From Planctomycetota bacterium (GTDB lineage: Bacteria; Planctomycetota; Planctomycetia; Pirellulales; Lacipirellulaceae), in NCBI GenBank assembly GCA_024278035.1, contig JAJRUA010000290.1, forward strand, positions 1 to 7,869: 7,869 nucleotides of DNA, read 5' to 3'. The first letter of the stretch is position 1. Each line of letters begins with the position of its first letter. The notes under the pieces were generated by a model that was not told the origin of the DNA, did no database searches, and was given only the letters and a program-made list of their open reading frames with translations. Position numbers and translations under genes: made by a program. Positions 1 to 6,500 of this stretch are shown piece by piece.

Positions 1-1209
1 ACGGCTTGCGCGGACGAGGAGCACTCGCTTACCAGCAATGTCGGGGGCAAGGGTTTCAGCAAGCGCCTCTGCGCTGTACTCCTGGGGCTGCACGTCGGCG
101 CGTAGTCGCCAAGCGGCGAGAGCTTCGGTGGTGGCGGGGCCGACAGCGGCGATTTTCGCCGAGCCGAATCGGCGGGCGTCACCGCCCCGTTCGTCAAGCC
201 GACCCAAAAACGCTTCGACGCCGTTTCGGCTACTGAAGACAACGTAATCCTCTTCGCTGAGTCGGTCGAGGGCTTTATCAACGGCAGTCCAATCGGCGGG
301 AGGGCTGATAGTGAGGGCCGGTTGCACGAGCACCCGCGCGCCAAGCTCCAAAAAACGCTCGATCAAGCTGGCGGATTGCTGACGAGGACGTGTAACGAGC
401 ACCGTCTTGCCGAACAGAGGTCGGCTGGCGAACCAGTCGGCGGCGGCGTCTCGCGCAGCGACTTCGCCAACGATGGCCACGAGAGGTGGCCGTACCGATC
501 CGGAGACCAACACCGTCGCCACATCGTTTAGCGTACAGTCGATCGTCGTTTGATCGGGCAGGGAACAGCGTCGCACTAGGGCAACCGGCGTAGCGGGTGA
601 CTTGCCCCCTTCGATCAGGCGTCGGCTCCAGTCGGCGGCGTTCGTAACCGCCATGTAGACAACCAGGGTTCCGGGGAATTTCGCAAGCTCTCTGAAATCA
701 AGCTGGGCCCCCTCTTCCTTGCCGGCACGCTCGTGCCCTGTGACAAAGGCGACGCACGACGCACGGTCGCGATCGGTGATTGTCACGCCGGCATAAGCCC
801 CAGCGGCAACAGCGGTCGTCACGCCCGGAACGATTTCGTAGGGAACGCCCGCCGATCGGCAAGCGGCAATCTCTTCAGCCAGCCGGCCAAAAACGCCCGG
901 GTCGCCCCCTTTGAGCCGCACCACCGTTTTGCCCGCAAGCGCTTCCGCGACCATCCGCTCGTTGATTTCTGCTTGAGTCCAAATCTTCCCCTCGCCATGA
1001 CGCCCAAGGCAAATGCGCAGGGCACCGGGCGGAGCATGGTCGAGCAGCAAATCGCTGGCTAAATAATCATAGAGAACGATGTCAGCCTGGCCCAATCGGT
1101 GGGCGCCATGCAGTGTCAAGAGGCCCGGATCACCAGGACCCGCCCCTACGAGCAACACGCGGCCCGGCAACGGAGAGGGGCTTGCCGATTGGGAGGAAGA
1201 AGGGGGCAT
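1..1209 (-). CDS. cobA-hemD: Uroporphyrinogen-III C-methyltransferase / uroporphyrinogen-III synthase fusion (C-terminus cut by window edge)
   Basis: The visible 403 residues hold two enzymes in tandem. Residues 17-255 are a SAM-dependent uroporphyrinogen-III C-methyltransferase, which methylates C2 and C7 to give precorrin-2 for siroheme and cobalamin. The motifs seen are VGAGPGDPGLLT (21-32), VLYDYL (45-50), Q.EIN (79-83), RLKGGDPGVFGR (98-109), VPGVTTA (127-133), VTGHE (156-160) and GTLVVYM (180-186). From about residue 266 a uroporphyrinogen-III synthase (HemD) begins, which cyclises hydroxymethylbilane: KTVLVTRPR, VVFSSRNGVEAF (323-334), KIAAVGPATTEAL (352-364) and YSAEALAE (378-385). 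About 100 C-terminal residues lie beyond base 1. Such fusions are known in several phyla. The ATG at 1209 leaves a short Ser/Pro-rich leader before the first motif and has no clear ribosome site. The frame stays open to an ATG at 1344, which would add 45 unconserved-looking residues. Odd points: the usual GDPF.FGRG reads GDPGVFGRL, and the usual THR motif reads TDR (145-147). Confidence 0.93.
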   Translation of the reverse strand, partial: MPPSSSQSASPSPLPGRVLLVGAGPGDPGLLTLHGAHRLGQADIVLYDYLASDLLLDHAPPGALRICLGRHGEGKIWTQAEINERMVAEALAGKTVVRLKGGDPGVFGRLAEEIAACRSAGVPYEIVPGVTTAVAAGAYAGVTITDRDRASCVAFVTGHERAGKEEGAQLDFRELAKFPGTLVVYMAVTNAADWSRRLIEGGKSPATPVALVRRCSLPDQTTIDCTLNDVATVLVSGSVRPPLVAIVGEVAARDAAADWFASRPLFGKTVLVTRPRQQSASLIERFLELGARVLVQPALTISPPADWTAVDKALDRLSEEDYVVFSSRNGVEAFLGRLDERGGDARRFGSAKIAAVGPATTEALAAWRLRADVQPQEYSAEALAETLAPDIAGKRVLLVRASR

Positions 1210-1488
1210 AAAAATCGTGGTTTGTGCGAATCCTTCAACACAGGAACTTTCGGACAGCGAAGTTCTCACAGAAAAGGGTTTCAGAAAGGATGTGTCGGGC
1301 GGAAGAATCGTCGTAATCCGACTATTGGCCAGCGCTAGCCCCATTATGCCGATAAATCACGGCGGTTGCTATAAGGTGTCGTCACAAGTTCGTTGGTCGC
1401 TCTCCTCCTTGGCGGGTAAACTAAAGGGAGCGGGGAATGAACCCCGAATAGCTTGGCAAGCATTGCAACGAATATCGAAAGAGGCTCA
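1210..1488. other. Divergent intergenic spacer between cobA-hemD and the TPR gene
   Basis: This 279-base spacer separates two genes transcribed away from each other, so it should hold both promoters. The bases next to cobA-hemD (1210-1344) are open in that gene's frame back to an ATG at 1344, so part of it could be an N-terminal extension. A leftward CATAAT at about 1348-1343 could be a -10 box for cobA-hemD, but no good -35 was found. If it is used, transcription would start inside the extension and favour the 1209 start. No RNA gene is recognised. Confidence 0.5.
1393..1422 (+). promoter_or_regulatory. Possible sigma-70 promoter for the TPR gene
   Basis: TTGGTC (1393-1398) and TAAACT (1417-1422) are spaced by 18 bases, a plausible housekeeping -35/-10 pair. 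It lies about 65 bases before the ATG at 1489. This is motif matching only. Planctomycete promoter consensus is poorly defined, so a chance match is possible. Confidence 0.3.
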
Positions 1489-2961
1489 ATGAGCACGGAC
1501 TCCTCCCCATCGCCTGCGGTACGCCAGCGCCTCCAGAGTGTTTTTGAACACGCCAACAAATCGCTTGAAAAAGGCGATTACGTTTATGCCCACGACCTGT
1601 ACACCCAATGCGTGACAGAAAACCCGGGGGCCCTGGCCTACTTACAGCACTTCCGGGCCAACCTAGCCCAGATGCATCCCACGGGTGGTAAGAAAGCGGG
1701 TGGCTTCGGTTCTTTGAGTGGCCGAAGCGGGGTTGCTAAAGCGGCAGCCAAAGGGGCTTGGGACGACGCCTTCGGTATCGGTTGCAAGGCACTTAAAAAA
1801 TCGCCCCATGATACGCGGACCCTCTGCGATTTGGCCGCCGCTTGCGGCGAACTGGGGCACACGGAGTGCCAGCTCTACTACTTACGCTGGGCAATGGACC
1901 TCGCACCGAACGATGTTGAAATCAACCGCCGGGCAGCCATGGTTCTCGAAGCAATCGCCCAGTTCGATCAAGCCATTGTCTGTTGGGAGCGGGTGCTCAA
2001 GGAAAAACCGGCCAATGAAGAAGCAACCCGGGCCATCTCGCGATTAAGTGTCGAGAAAACGATTGACCATGGGGGCTACGATCTGAGCCTGTTATCTGGG
2101 GCGGTCGCCGAAGGGGCCCCCCCGGTAATTCGAGTGGCTGATCTCGCAAAGCGCCAGGACGATACCGGCTCAGGAAATGAAGCCGGGGAGGAAGGAGAAG
2201 CGACACAGACCGCTGAGGATGAGGCGGAAGTCTCGTTGGCCGACCAAGAGAAGCGGCTCCGGGCGGCCATTGATGCGGACCCTACTGAGGTTGCCCCCTA
2301 CGCGGAACTGGCCGATTTTTTTCGTGAAGCGGGCCGGCTACAGGAGGCGGAGCGACTTTATCGCAAAGGGCTCGAAGTGGCAGGCGGAGGAGACCTCCCC
2401 CTGCTTGAAAAACTCGAAGAAGTTTATCTCCTACGGATGCACGAACGGGCACAGGTCGCCGCCCGTCGGGCGGAGAAACAGCCAGAGGCCGCTACCGCGA
2501 AACTCGCCAAACAGGCCCTTGCTGAGGCCAACCAGGCTCAGGTGGAGGTCTTCACAGTCCGGGCGGATCGTTCACCGAACGATCTGCAGTTGCAGTACGA
2601 ACTGGGTCTTCGCCTCAAGCGAATTGGCAAGCATCGCGAAGCGATCAAGCCCTTTCAGGCGGCCCGTGAAGCCCCCTCTCGCCTTGCGGAGGTTCAGCTC
2701 CACTTGGGCGAGTGTTTCCAGCAAATTGGCCAACACCGGCTTGCTATACGGAGTTACGAGGCGTCGATCGAGGCCTGTAGCCAGGCCGAATGGACCGATT
2801 TACGGAAATTGGCCTGCTACCGGGCAGGTGTCCTCGCCCTCGGGCTGGGGGAGCTGGACGTGGCGGAAAAGCACTTCACCGACCTCGCCGGGGCCGACTT
2901 TAGTTACCGAGATGTCGGGAAACGGCTAGACAAGATCGCCCGAATCCGTAATGCTAAGTAA
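1489..2961 (+). CDS. Tetratricopeptide-repeat protein of unknown specific role
   Basis: This encodes a 490-residue, mostly helical protein with no signal peptide or membrane segment, so it is probably a cytoplasmic scaffold. TPR-like helix pairs are clearest at residues 256-296 (AAIDADPTEVAPYAELADFF, then AGRLQEAERLYRKGLE), 365-396 (LQYELGLRLKRIGKHREAI) and 401-430 (VQLHLGECFQQIGQHRLAI). Weaker ones lie at 15-50, 105-140 and 145-175. A Gly/Lys/Ala-rich patch (65-90) and an acidic Glu/Asp/Thr-rich linker (222-250) divide the N-terminal and C-terminal repeat blocks. An Ala/Glu/Gln-rich, probably coiled helix occupies 318-355. The ATG at 1489 is chosen because GAAAGAGG (1477-1484) lies just upstream. 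A TTG at 1453 in the same frame would add 12 residues but has no ribosome site. Partner proteins cannot be read from the sequence. It precedes rpsT on the same strand by 91 bases. Confidence 0.85.
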   Translation: MSTDSSPSPAVRQRLQSVFEHANKSLEKGDYVYAHDLYTQCVTENPGALAYLQHFRANLAQMHPTGGKKAGGFGSLSGRSGVAKAAAKGAWDDAFGIGCKALKKSPHDTRTLCDLAAACGELGHTECQLYYLRWAMDLAPNDVEINRRAAMVLEAIAQFDQAIVCWERVLKEKPANEEATRAISRLSVEKTIDHGGYDLSLLSGAVAEGAPPVIRVADLAKRQDDTGSGNEAGEEGEATQTAEDEAEVSLADQEKRLRAAIDADPTEVAPYAELADFFREAGRLQEAERLYRKGLEVAGGGDLPLLEKLEEVYLLRMHERAQVAARRAEKQPEAATAKLAKQALAEANQAQVEVFTVRADRSPNDLQLQYELGLRLKRIGKHREAIKPFQAAREAPSRLAEVQLHLGECFQQIGQHRLAIRSYEASIEACSQAEWTDLRKLACYRAGVLALGLGELDVAEKHFTDLAGADFSYRDVGKRLDKIARIRNAK

Positions 2962-2991
2962 CTTGTGGTTAGTTGGGCCGCCCAGTGAAAA

Positions 2992-3021
2992 GGGCACGGT
3001 TACCGGTTGGCCCCTATTTTT
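2992..3021 (+). terminator. Weak hairpin plus T-rich tail between the TPR gene and rpsT (terminator or attenuator)
   Basis: GGGC (2992-2995) pairs with GCCC (3010-3013), and CGG/CCG can form an inner stem (2997-2999 with 3003-3005). The hairpin is followed by CTATTTTT (3014-3021). The stem is short and bulged. It lies only about 30 bases before the rpsT start, leaving little room for a separate rpsT promoter after it, so it could attenuate read-through instead of ending transcription fully. Confidence 0.3.
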
Positions 3022-3052
3022 CACCTCGCATGCACCCCCGTTTCTGTCAGTT

Positions 3053-3322
3053 ATGCCTACTTCTGCTAGTGCCAAAAAGCGTCTTCGCCAAAGCCAGGAC
3101 CGTCGCCTCAAGAACCGTGCCGTTCGTACGAACCTCCGTGGGCAAGTGAAGAAGGTCCGTGCTGCCATTGCGGCGGGTGAAATCGAGAAGAGCGAGACCG
3201 AGTTCAAGCTAGCCACCAAGAAGCTCGACAAAGCGGCAGCAAAGGGCCTCCTCCACGCCAACGCCGCCGCCCGCACCAAGAGCCGCCTCTCCAAAGCGAT
3301 CAAGCTCGCCAAACAAGCCTGA
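3053..3322 (+). CDS. rpsT: 30S ribosomal protein S20
   Basis: An 89-residue, strongly basic, helical protein of the right length for bacterial S20, which binds 16S rRNA early in 30S assembly. Family hallmarks are the N-terminal SAKKRLRQSQDRRLKNRAVR, the central TNLRGQVKKVRAAIAAGE and the C-terminal LHANAAARTKSRLSKAIK. The ATG at 3053 is chosen because the S20 family begins with a short (M)PxxxSAKKR segment. The in-frame ATG at 2951 lies inside the end of the TPR gene and would add 34 residues unlike S20. No Shine-Dalgarno sequence is visible in the 20 bases before the start (pyrimidine-rich, ending TTTCTGTCAGTT). That is unusual for a heavily translated gene, though weak sites are common in this phylum. 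In E. coli S20 represses its own translation; nothing here shows that directly. Confidence 0.96.
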   Translation: MPTSASAKKRLRQSQDRRLKNRAVRTNLRGQVKKVRAAIAAGEIEKSETEFKLATKKLDKAAAKGLLHANAAARTKSRLSKAIKLAKQA

Positions 3323-3331
3323 GTTAGGTTT

Positions 3332-3373
3332 TAGCCCCGCCAACAAGGCTATAGCCGTGCCATCCTGGCACGG
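3332..3373. repeat. Overlapping inverted repeats just after rpsT (possible terminator or dispersed palindromic element)
   Basis: Three pairings share this stretch. TAGCC (3332-3336) pairs with GGCTA (3347-3351). GGCTATAGCC (3347-3356) is a perfect 10-base palindrome. CCGTGCCA (3355-3362) pairs perfectly with TGGCACGG (3366-3373) across a TCC loop. The last is the most stable and starts 33 bases after the rpsT stop, where a terminator is expected, but no T-run follows. It may be a Rho-independent-like stem without a tail, or one copy of a dispersed palindromic repeat. Confidence 0.6.
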
Positions 3374-4004
3374 AGAGCGCCACGCCCCACCAACAAACGC
3401 GGATCGATTGGATCAGCTCGGGTAAAGAAATGGTTTCTTATCCGCAACCAGCCCTTCGACCCGCGTTTTTTTTTGCGATTCGTGGGCGTGCGGTAACTCA
3501 CCACTTTCGGACAGAGCTGGAACCTCCGACACTCCTACTGTTAATGCCAGAATGGGTTCAGCTTCGTGATCGTTAGGGTGAGCGTATGGTGAAATTCGCA
3601 CCGAATTGCCAAGGGTTTCAGAGTACCTGAGCCAAGAGAACTGCAAAGTCTGTATTGAGTTGTCCTAGCCGCAGGCGGAAGCCGCGGTTTTTCGCCCATT
3701 TCCACGGCTTCCGCCTGCGGCAAGACAATGTCTTGGGAACCCCTCACAAAAAACGAGCTGAAAACCGTTCTTCCCGGCTTCCGAAAAAAGCCCTTGGGGT
3801 GGAACGGTGATCTTATCCGACAGCCATCCCCCCTTGTCTCCAACATCCCCCGCATCCCCTAAAATACTTTTCGGGAAACGACTTTGCAATTCTCCTGCCA
3901 CTTGGTCCCCATTGCTTGCATCTCTAATCTTGGTAACTAGGATCGAGTACGTCAGGGAGGGAGCCCTTGTCCGGCTTTTCTTCCTCCGGTCGTAGGGTAC
4001 TCGT
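3374..4004. other. Gene-free stretch between rpsT and the lamin-tail gene
   Basis: About 630 bases (680 counting from the rpsT stop) hold no convincing gene. Short open frames on the minus strand (3413-3646, 3541-3855, 3665-3901) have no ribosome site or recognisable domain, overlap one another, and two run through the hairpin at 3668-3721. Other contents are a run of nine T at 3466-3474, set in the loop of a weak CCCGCG/CGTGGG pairing, and the large inverted repeat annotated separately. The last part, about 3900-4004, should hold the promoter and leader of the lamin-tail gene, but I could not fix a promoter. No tRNA, riboswitch core or transposase remnant was recognised. Confidence 0.55.
3668..3721. 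repeat. Perfect 17-bp inverted repeat with 20-base loop
   Basis: Bases 3668-3684 (GCCGCAGGCGGAAGCCG) are the exact reverse complement of 3705-3721, separated by a 20-base, T-rich loop. The predicted stem is 17 GC-rich pairs without mismatch. A second small stem, CAAGAC/GTCTTG (3721-3726 with 3730-3735), abuts it. Neither is followed by a T-run, and the nearest gene end (rpsT) is about 345 bases away, so this is not an ordinary terminator. It resembles a REP/MITE-like palindromic unit, or the structured core of an unannotated RNA. The sequence alone does not decide. Confidence 0.75.
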
Positions 4005-5702
4005 ATGCTCAGGTTGTTGCGTCTGGTTATCGGTTTTCTTGCTTCGCTAGTCCCCGTAGCGGCGACAGCCCAACTGCAAGTCGCGGAAGTGATGTACGAC
4101 CCCGCCTCGGGCGAACCTGCTTGGGAGTGGATCGAAGTTTATAATCCGGGCGCTGCGCCCGTTGACCTCGATGGCTATTTTGTGGATCGCGTGGGGGACT
4201 CTGCCTTGGGCTCAGCGTCTGTGCCTCAGATTCGCTCTTCGGTGGATCACGACGGCAGCTCCGTTGCGAACTCAACGGTGGTTCCTGCCGGTGGTTTGGC
4301 GATTCTCTATAACGGGGCGGCTCTGGATTATGATCCTCAGCGTTTTCGGGATGCGTGGCCTCAGGTGCCGGCAGGGGTAGCGCTGATTGGTGTTGCTGGT
4401 TGGTCGTCGAACTCCTTGGCAAATAATCCAGCACCGCCGGCTGTGAACCCCTCATTGGCGGGTTCAACCTTCGGTTTCTGGGCAAGTGAGGCGGCGTACC
4501 GGCTCGACGTGACGAACCTCGGCACGGTCGAAACCCCTAACGAACGAGTGACCGATGTCACGGCTTCAGCCTTTACCTTTTCTTACGATGACACGGCCCC
4601 CTGGCCCAACAATACGGGTGCCGCTTCGCTTGCTTACGATGGGAGCGGTTCGTTTAGTTCGGGCACGAACTGGGCCATCAGCCAGGTAGGCGCCGGTGGT
4701 GCTTACCAAAGTACCGCAACTTTTTTGGAGAGCGAGCCGATCAATGGGGATGACTTTGGTAGTCCGGGCCAAATTCCGGGAGGAACCTCTTCGGCACCTT
4801 CGTTGCTGTTAACGGAAGTGATGTTCAACCCTGCCTCGATCACGGGATCAAAAGAGTGGGAGTGGATCGAAGTTTACAACAATGGCTCAGCGATCGATTT
4901 CTCGGTCTCCTCTTTTTGGCTTGATGACGATGACGGGTCGGCCCTGACGGAAGCGAATGTCACTTCGGGAGAGATCGCAGCGGGCGAGACGGCCGTGCTC
5001 TTCAATGCTTCAGCGACCGGCCTGATTGAAATGCAAGCCGCTTGGGCAGCCGGAGGATTGACCAATTTCATTCCCGTGGACAATTGGAGTACCCTCAACA
5101 ACGGGGGCGATGTGGTCGGCCTTTGGAGTGACTCCGTTTCTTACGGAACCGACTTTGCGGTAGGAAGCAGCGTGGCAAACGCTGTGACGGGAACGGTCTA
5201 CACCAGCGCATCTCCCTGGCCTGCGGACAATGGGACCGACTCGATGTATTTGACCAACCTTGGATCCGACCCTTTGTTGCCGGGAAGTTGGTCGCGCTCA
5301 CGGGGAGTGGCTGACGACCCTAATGCTTATCAGGCGGCGGATGTTTTTTCTCCGGGGGGAACACCCGACAATACGGGCCTCGATATCGGCAGCCCGGGTC
5401 TGTTTGCAGGCGTTACTCAACCCACTCTTGCGGGAGACTACAACGCTGATGGCGTGGTAGACGCTGCGGATTACACCGTTTGGAGAGATGGCCTTCCGCT
5501 GGCGAATGAAACAGTTACCCCCGGAGTGAACGACGCCTCGGACTACCAGGTATGGCAAAACGCCTTTGGGAATACGACTTCTGAGGCCGTTTCAACGGCA
5601 GCATCCATTCCTGAGCCGACGACCCTCTTGTTAGCATTCTTGGCATTTCTGGCCCTTGCGGGACGTTTCACCGTGGGCAATGAGTCCCTTCGGAGGTTAT
5701 AA
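4005..5702 (+). CDS. Secreted protein with two lamin-tail modules, dockerin-like segment and PEP-CTERM anchor
   Basis: A 565-residue exported protein. Residues 1-22 form a signal peptide: basic MLRLLR, a hydrophobic core and an AATAQ-type cleavage site. Two tandem lamin-tail-like modules follow. Module 1 (about 23-258) begins LQVAEVMYDP and EWIEVYNPG; module 2 (about 267-468) begins LLLTEVMFNPAS and EWIEVYNNG. Both later contain a PWP..NG/TG stretch (199-204, 404-410) and close with GSPG (252-255, 462-465). Residues 477-521 resemble a dockerin: the first calcium loop DYNADGVVDAADY is intact, while the second half (NDASDYQVWQNAFG) keeps only the end of its loop. Residues 536-565 are a PEP-CTERM signal (IPEPTT, hydrophobic LLLAFLAFLALA, Arg-containing tail), recognised by exosortases for envelope anchoring. 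Lamin-tail domains in secreted bacterial proteins are thought to aid binding or adhesion; no catalytic site is seen. AGGG lies 8 bases before the ATG. The ligand is unknown. Confidence 0.88.
   Translation: MLRLLRLVIGFLASLVPVAATAQLQVAEVMYDPASGEPAWEWIEVYNPGAAPVDLDGYFVDRVGDSALGSASVPQIRSSVDHDGSSVANSTVVPAGGLAILYNGAALDYDPQRFRDAWPQVPAGVALIGVAGWSSNSLANNPAPPAVNPSLAGSTFGFWASEAAYRLDVTNLGTVETPNERVTDVTASAFTFSYDDTAPWPNNTGAASLAYDGSGSFSSGTNWAISQVGAGGAYQSTATFLESEPINGDDFGSPGQIPGGTSSAPSLLLTEVMFNPASITGSKEWEWIEVYNNGSAIDFSVSSFWLDDDDGSALTEANVTSGEIAAGETAVLFNASATGLIEMQAAWAAGGLTNFIPVDNWSTLNNGGDVVGLWSDSVSYGTDFAVGSSVANAVTGTVYTSASPWPADNGTDSMYLTNLGSDPLLPGSWSRSRGVADDPNAYQAADVFSPGGTPDNTGLDIGSPGLFAGVTQPTLAGDYNADGVVDAADYTVWRDGLPLANETVTPGVNDASDYQVWQNAFGNTTSEAVSTAASIPEPTTLLLAFLAFLALAGRFTVGNESLRRL
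4122..4141 (+). repeat. Exact 20-base direct repeat, copy 1 (lamin-tail module 1)
   Basis: TGGGAGTGGATCGAAGTTTA here is identical to 4857-4876. It encodes WEWIEVY in module 1 of the lamin-tail protein. Identity at synonymous positions as well as at the protein level points to internal duplication of the module or local gene conversion. Confidence 0.85.
4857..4876 (+). repeat. Exact 20-base direct repeat, copy 2 (lamin-tail module 2)
   Basis: This is identical to 4122-4141 and encodes WEWIEVY in module 2, in the same reading phase. The preceding bases also match partly (GGAAGTGATGT in both copies, at 4085-4095 and 4815-4825), while flanking codons have diverged. Confidence 0.85.
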
Positions 5703-5780
5703 CGGGGGAAGCCCAATCGCAGGATGGCAAGGGTGCGCCAAGCCGTTGGGACCGATCTCATCTTTATTAGGAGACAGGCG

Positions 5781-6359
5781 ATGCGGACTCTTTTTGGTGC
5801 TTTGGTTGGCGCGTTATTAGGTGGCGCGATTACGGCAGGGCTCACGTCGGCATACAATGTCCAAGCCTACTGGCCTGTTGTCTTGGCGGGTTTGGTTGCG
5901 GGGGTTGCCATGCGAAAGCTTGCTTCGAACGATCACGTTAGCTACTTGCGCGGCGCCTTGGCTGCTCTGGCGACGGTGCTGGCGATGATTGGCGGTCCCC
6001 TAGTTGGAGCCAAGCTAATTAGCCAACAAAAGCCGACGATTTCTAAGGTGGAGACCACGGCTGCTGCTGTAGAAGATGCAACAGCTAAGGATTCGGATGA
6101 GGGAGGCGAGGTGGTCGAACAGGAGCCTCCTCCTACGCCCATATTGAGCCAGGCGAAGGGGTCCATCGGTAAACAATCGGACATCAATCCGCTGGATGCC
6201 ATTCTGATGGCGGTCGGCTGCTTGCTCGCTTATCAAATCGGCAAAGGATCAGAGTTGGCAACCGTAGCGGCGCCAGAAGAGAGAGCGACCGACAGTGATG
6301 ACGACAGTGGTGCCGATGGCGGAGAAAAATTGGGTGAAAAGGCCACCCAAGAGGCCTAA
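5781..6359 (+). CDS. Small multi-pass membrane protein with acidic linker, function unknown
   Basis: This encodes 192 residues that I do not assign to a family. Three hydrophobic helices crowd the N-terminus: about 4-24 (glycine-rich, GALVGALLGG, a packing-type pattern), 31-47 and 56-80. A polar, acidic, proline-containing linker follows (85-136, with EGGEVVEQEPPPTP). A fourth helix lies at about 137-153 (NPLDAILMAVGCLLAYQIG), and the tail is highly charged and Asp-rich (166-192). The ATG at 5781 is chosen because AGGAGA (5769-5774) sits 6 bases upstream. An earlier in-frame ATG at 5724 adds 19 residues and has no good ribosome site. It starts 78 bases after the lamin-tail gene with no clear terminator between, so the two are probably co-transcribed. 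No catalytic motif is visible. A packing, pore or scaffold role is possible, but nothing in the sequence favours one. Confidence 0.78.
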   Translation: MRTLFGALVGALLGGAITAGLTSAYNVQAYWPVVLAGLVAGVAMRKLASNDHVSYLRGALAALATVLAMIGGPLVGAKLISQQKPTISKVETTAAAVEDATAKDSDEGGEVVEQEPPPTPILSQAKGSIGKQSDINPLDAILMAVGCLLAYQIGKGSELATVAAPEERATDSDDDSGADGGEKLGEKATQEA

Positions 6360-6417
6360 GTCGATCTCTCATTGGTATGGCGGTTCACCGAAGGAAGACG
6401 GACCTCGTGACATCGTG

Positions 6418-6445
6418 TTGGTATTTGGCCGGGCGGTGTTATTCT
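6418..6445 (+). promoter_or_regulatory. Possible sigma-70 promoter for the sigma/anti-sigma operon
   Basis: TTGGTA (6418-6423) and TATTCT (6440-6445) are 16 bases apart, within the 141-base gap before the sigma factor gene and about 55 bases from its ATG. This fits housekeeping transcription of the operon. It is a motif match only. Confidence 0.3.
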
Positions 6446-6500
6446 GGGGGTTTGTTGGGCCTGTTATGAAACGGGCTTCCTCTCAGGTGATCGTCCTACG

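Noticed and set aside
6..1062. Several plus-strand open frames opposite the cobA-hemD gene (6-236, 38-247, 322-531, 733-1062)
   Set aside because: They are antisense to a clear enzyme gene, have biased composition and show no domains.
1453..1488. TTG start giving a 12-residue longer TPR protein
   Set aside because: No ribosome site lies before the TTG, while the ATG at 1489 has GAAAGAGG just upstream.
2177..2929. A 250-codon plus-strand frame inside the TPR gene
   Set aside because: It is Arg/Pro/Ser-rich, as expected of an out-of-frame reading of GC-rich DNA, and lies wholly within the well-supported TPR gene.
3463..3480. Nine-T run at 3466-3474 as a terminator tail
   Set aside because: No stable stem precedes it. 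The T-run sits in the loop of a weak CCCGCG/CGTGGG pairing, and no gene ends nearby.
3541..3901. Minus-strand frames 3541-3855 and 3665-3901 as genes
   Set aside because: They overlap in different phases, run through the 17-bp hairpin, lack ribosome sites and match nothing I recognise.
3323..4004. tRNA, c-di-GMP riboswitch or CRISPR array in the gene-free block
   Set aside because: No T-loop GGTTCGA-type motif with acceptor pairing, no riboswitch core and no regularly spaced repeats were found.
5724..5780. ATG at 5724 as the start of the membrane protein
   Set aside because: The added 19 residues are polar and unlike a signal sequence, and AGGAGA clearly marks the ATG at 5781.
6467..6495. 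TGAAAC and CGTC as an autoregulatory ECF promoter before the sigma gene
   Set aside because: The gap is 19 bases, longer than the roughly 16 usual for this motif pair. The promoter would also overlap the ribosome site and put the transcript start at the ATG.
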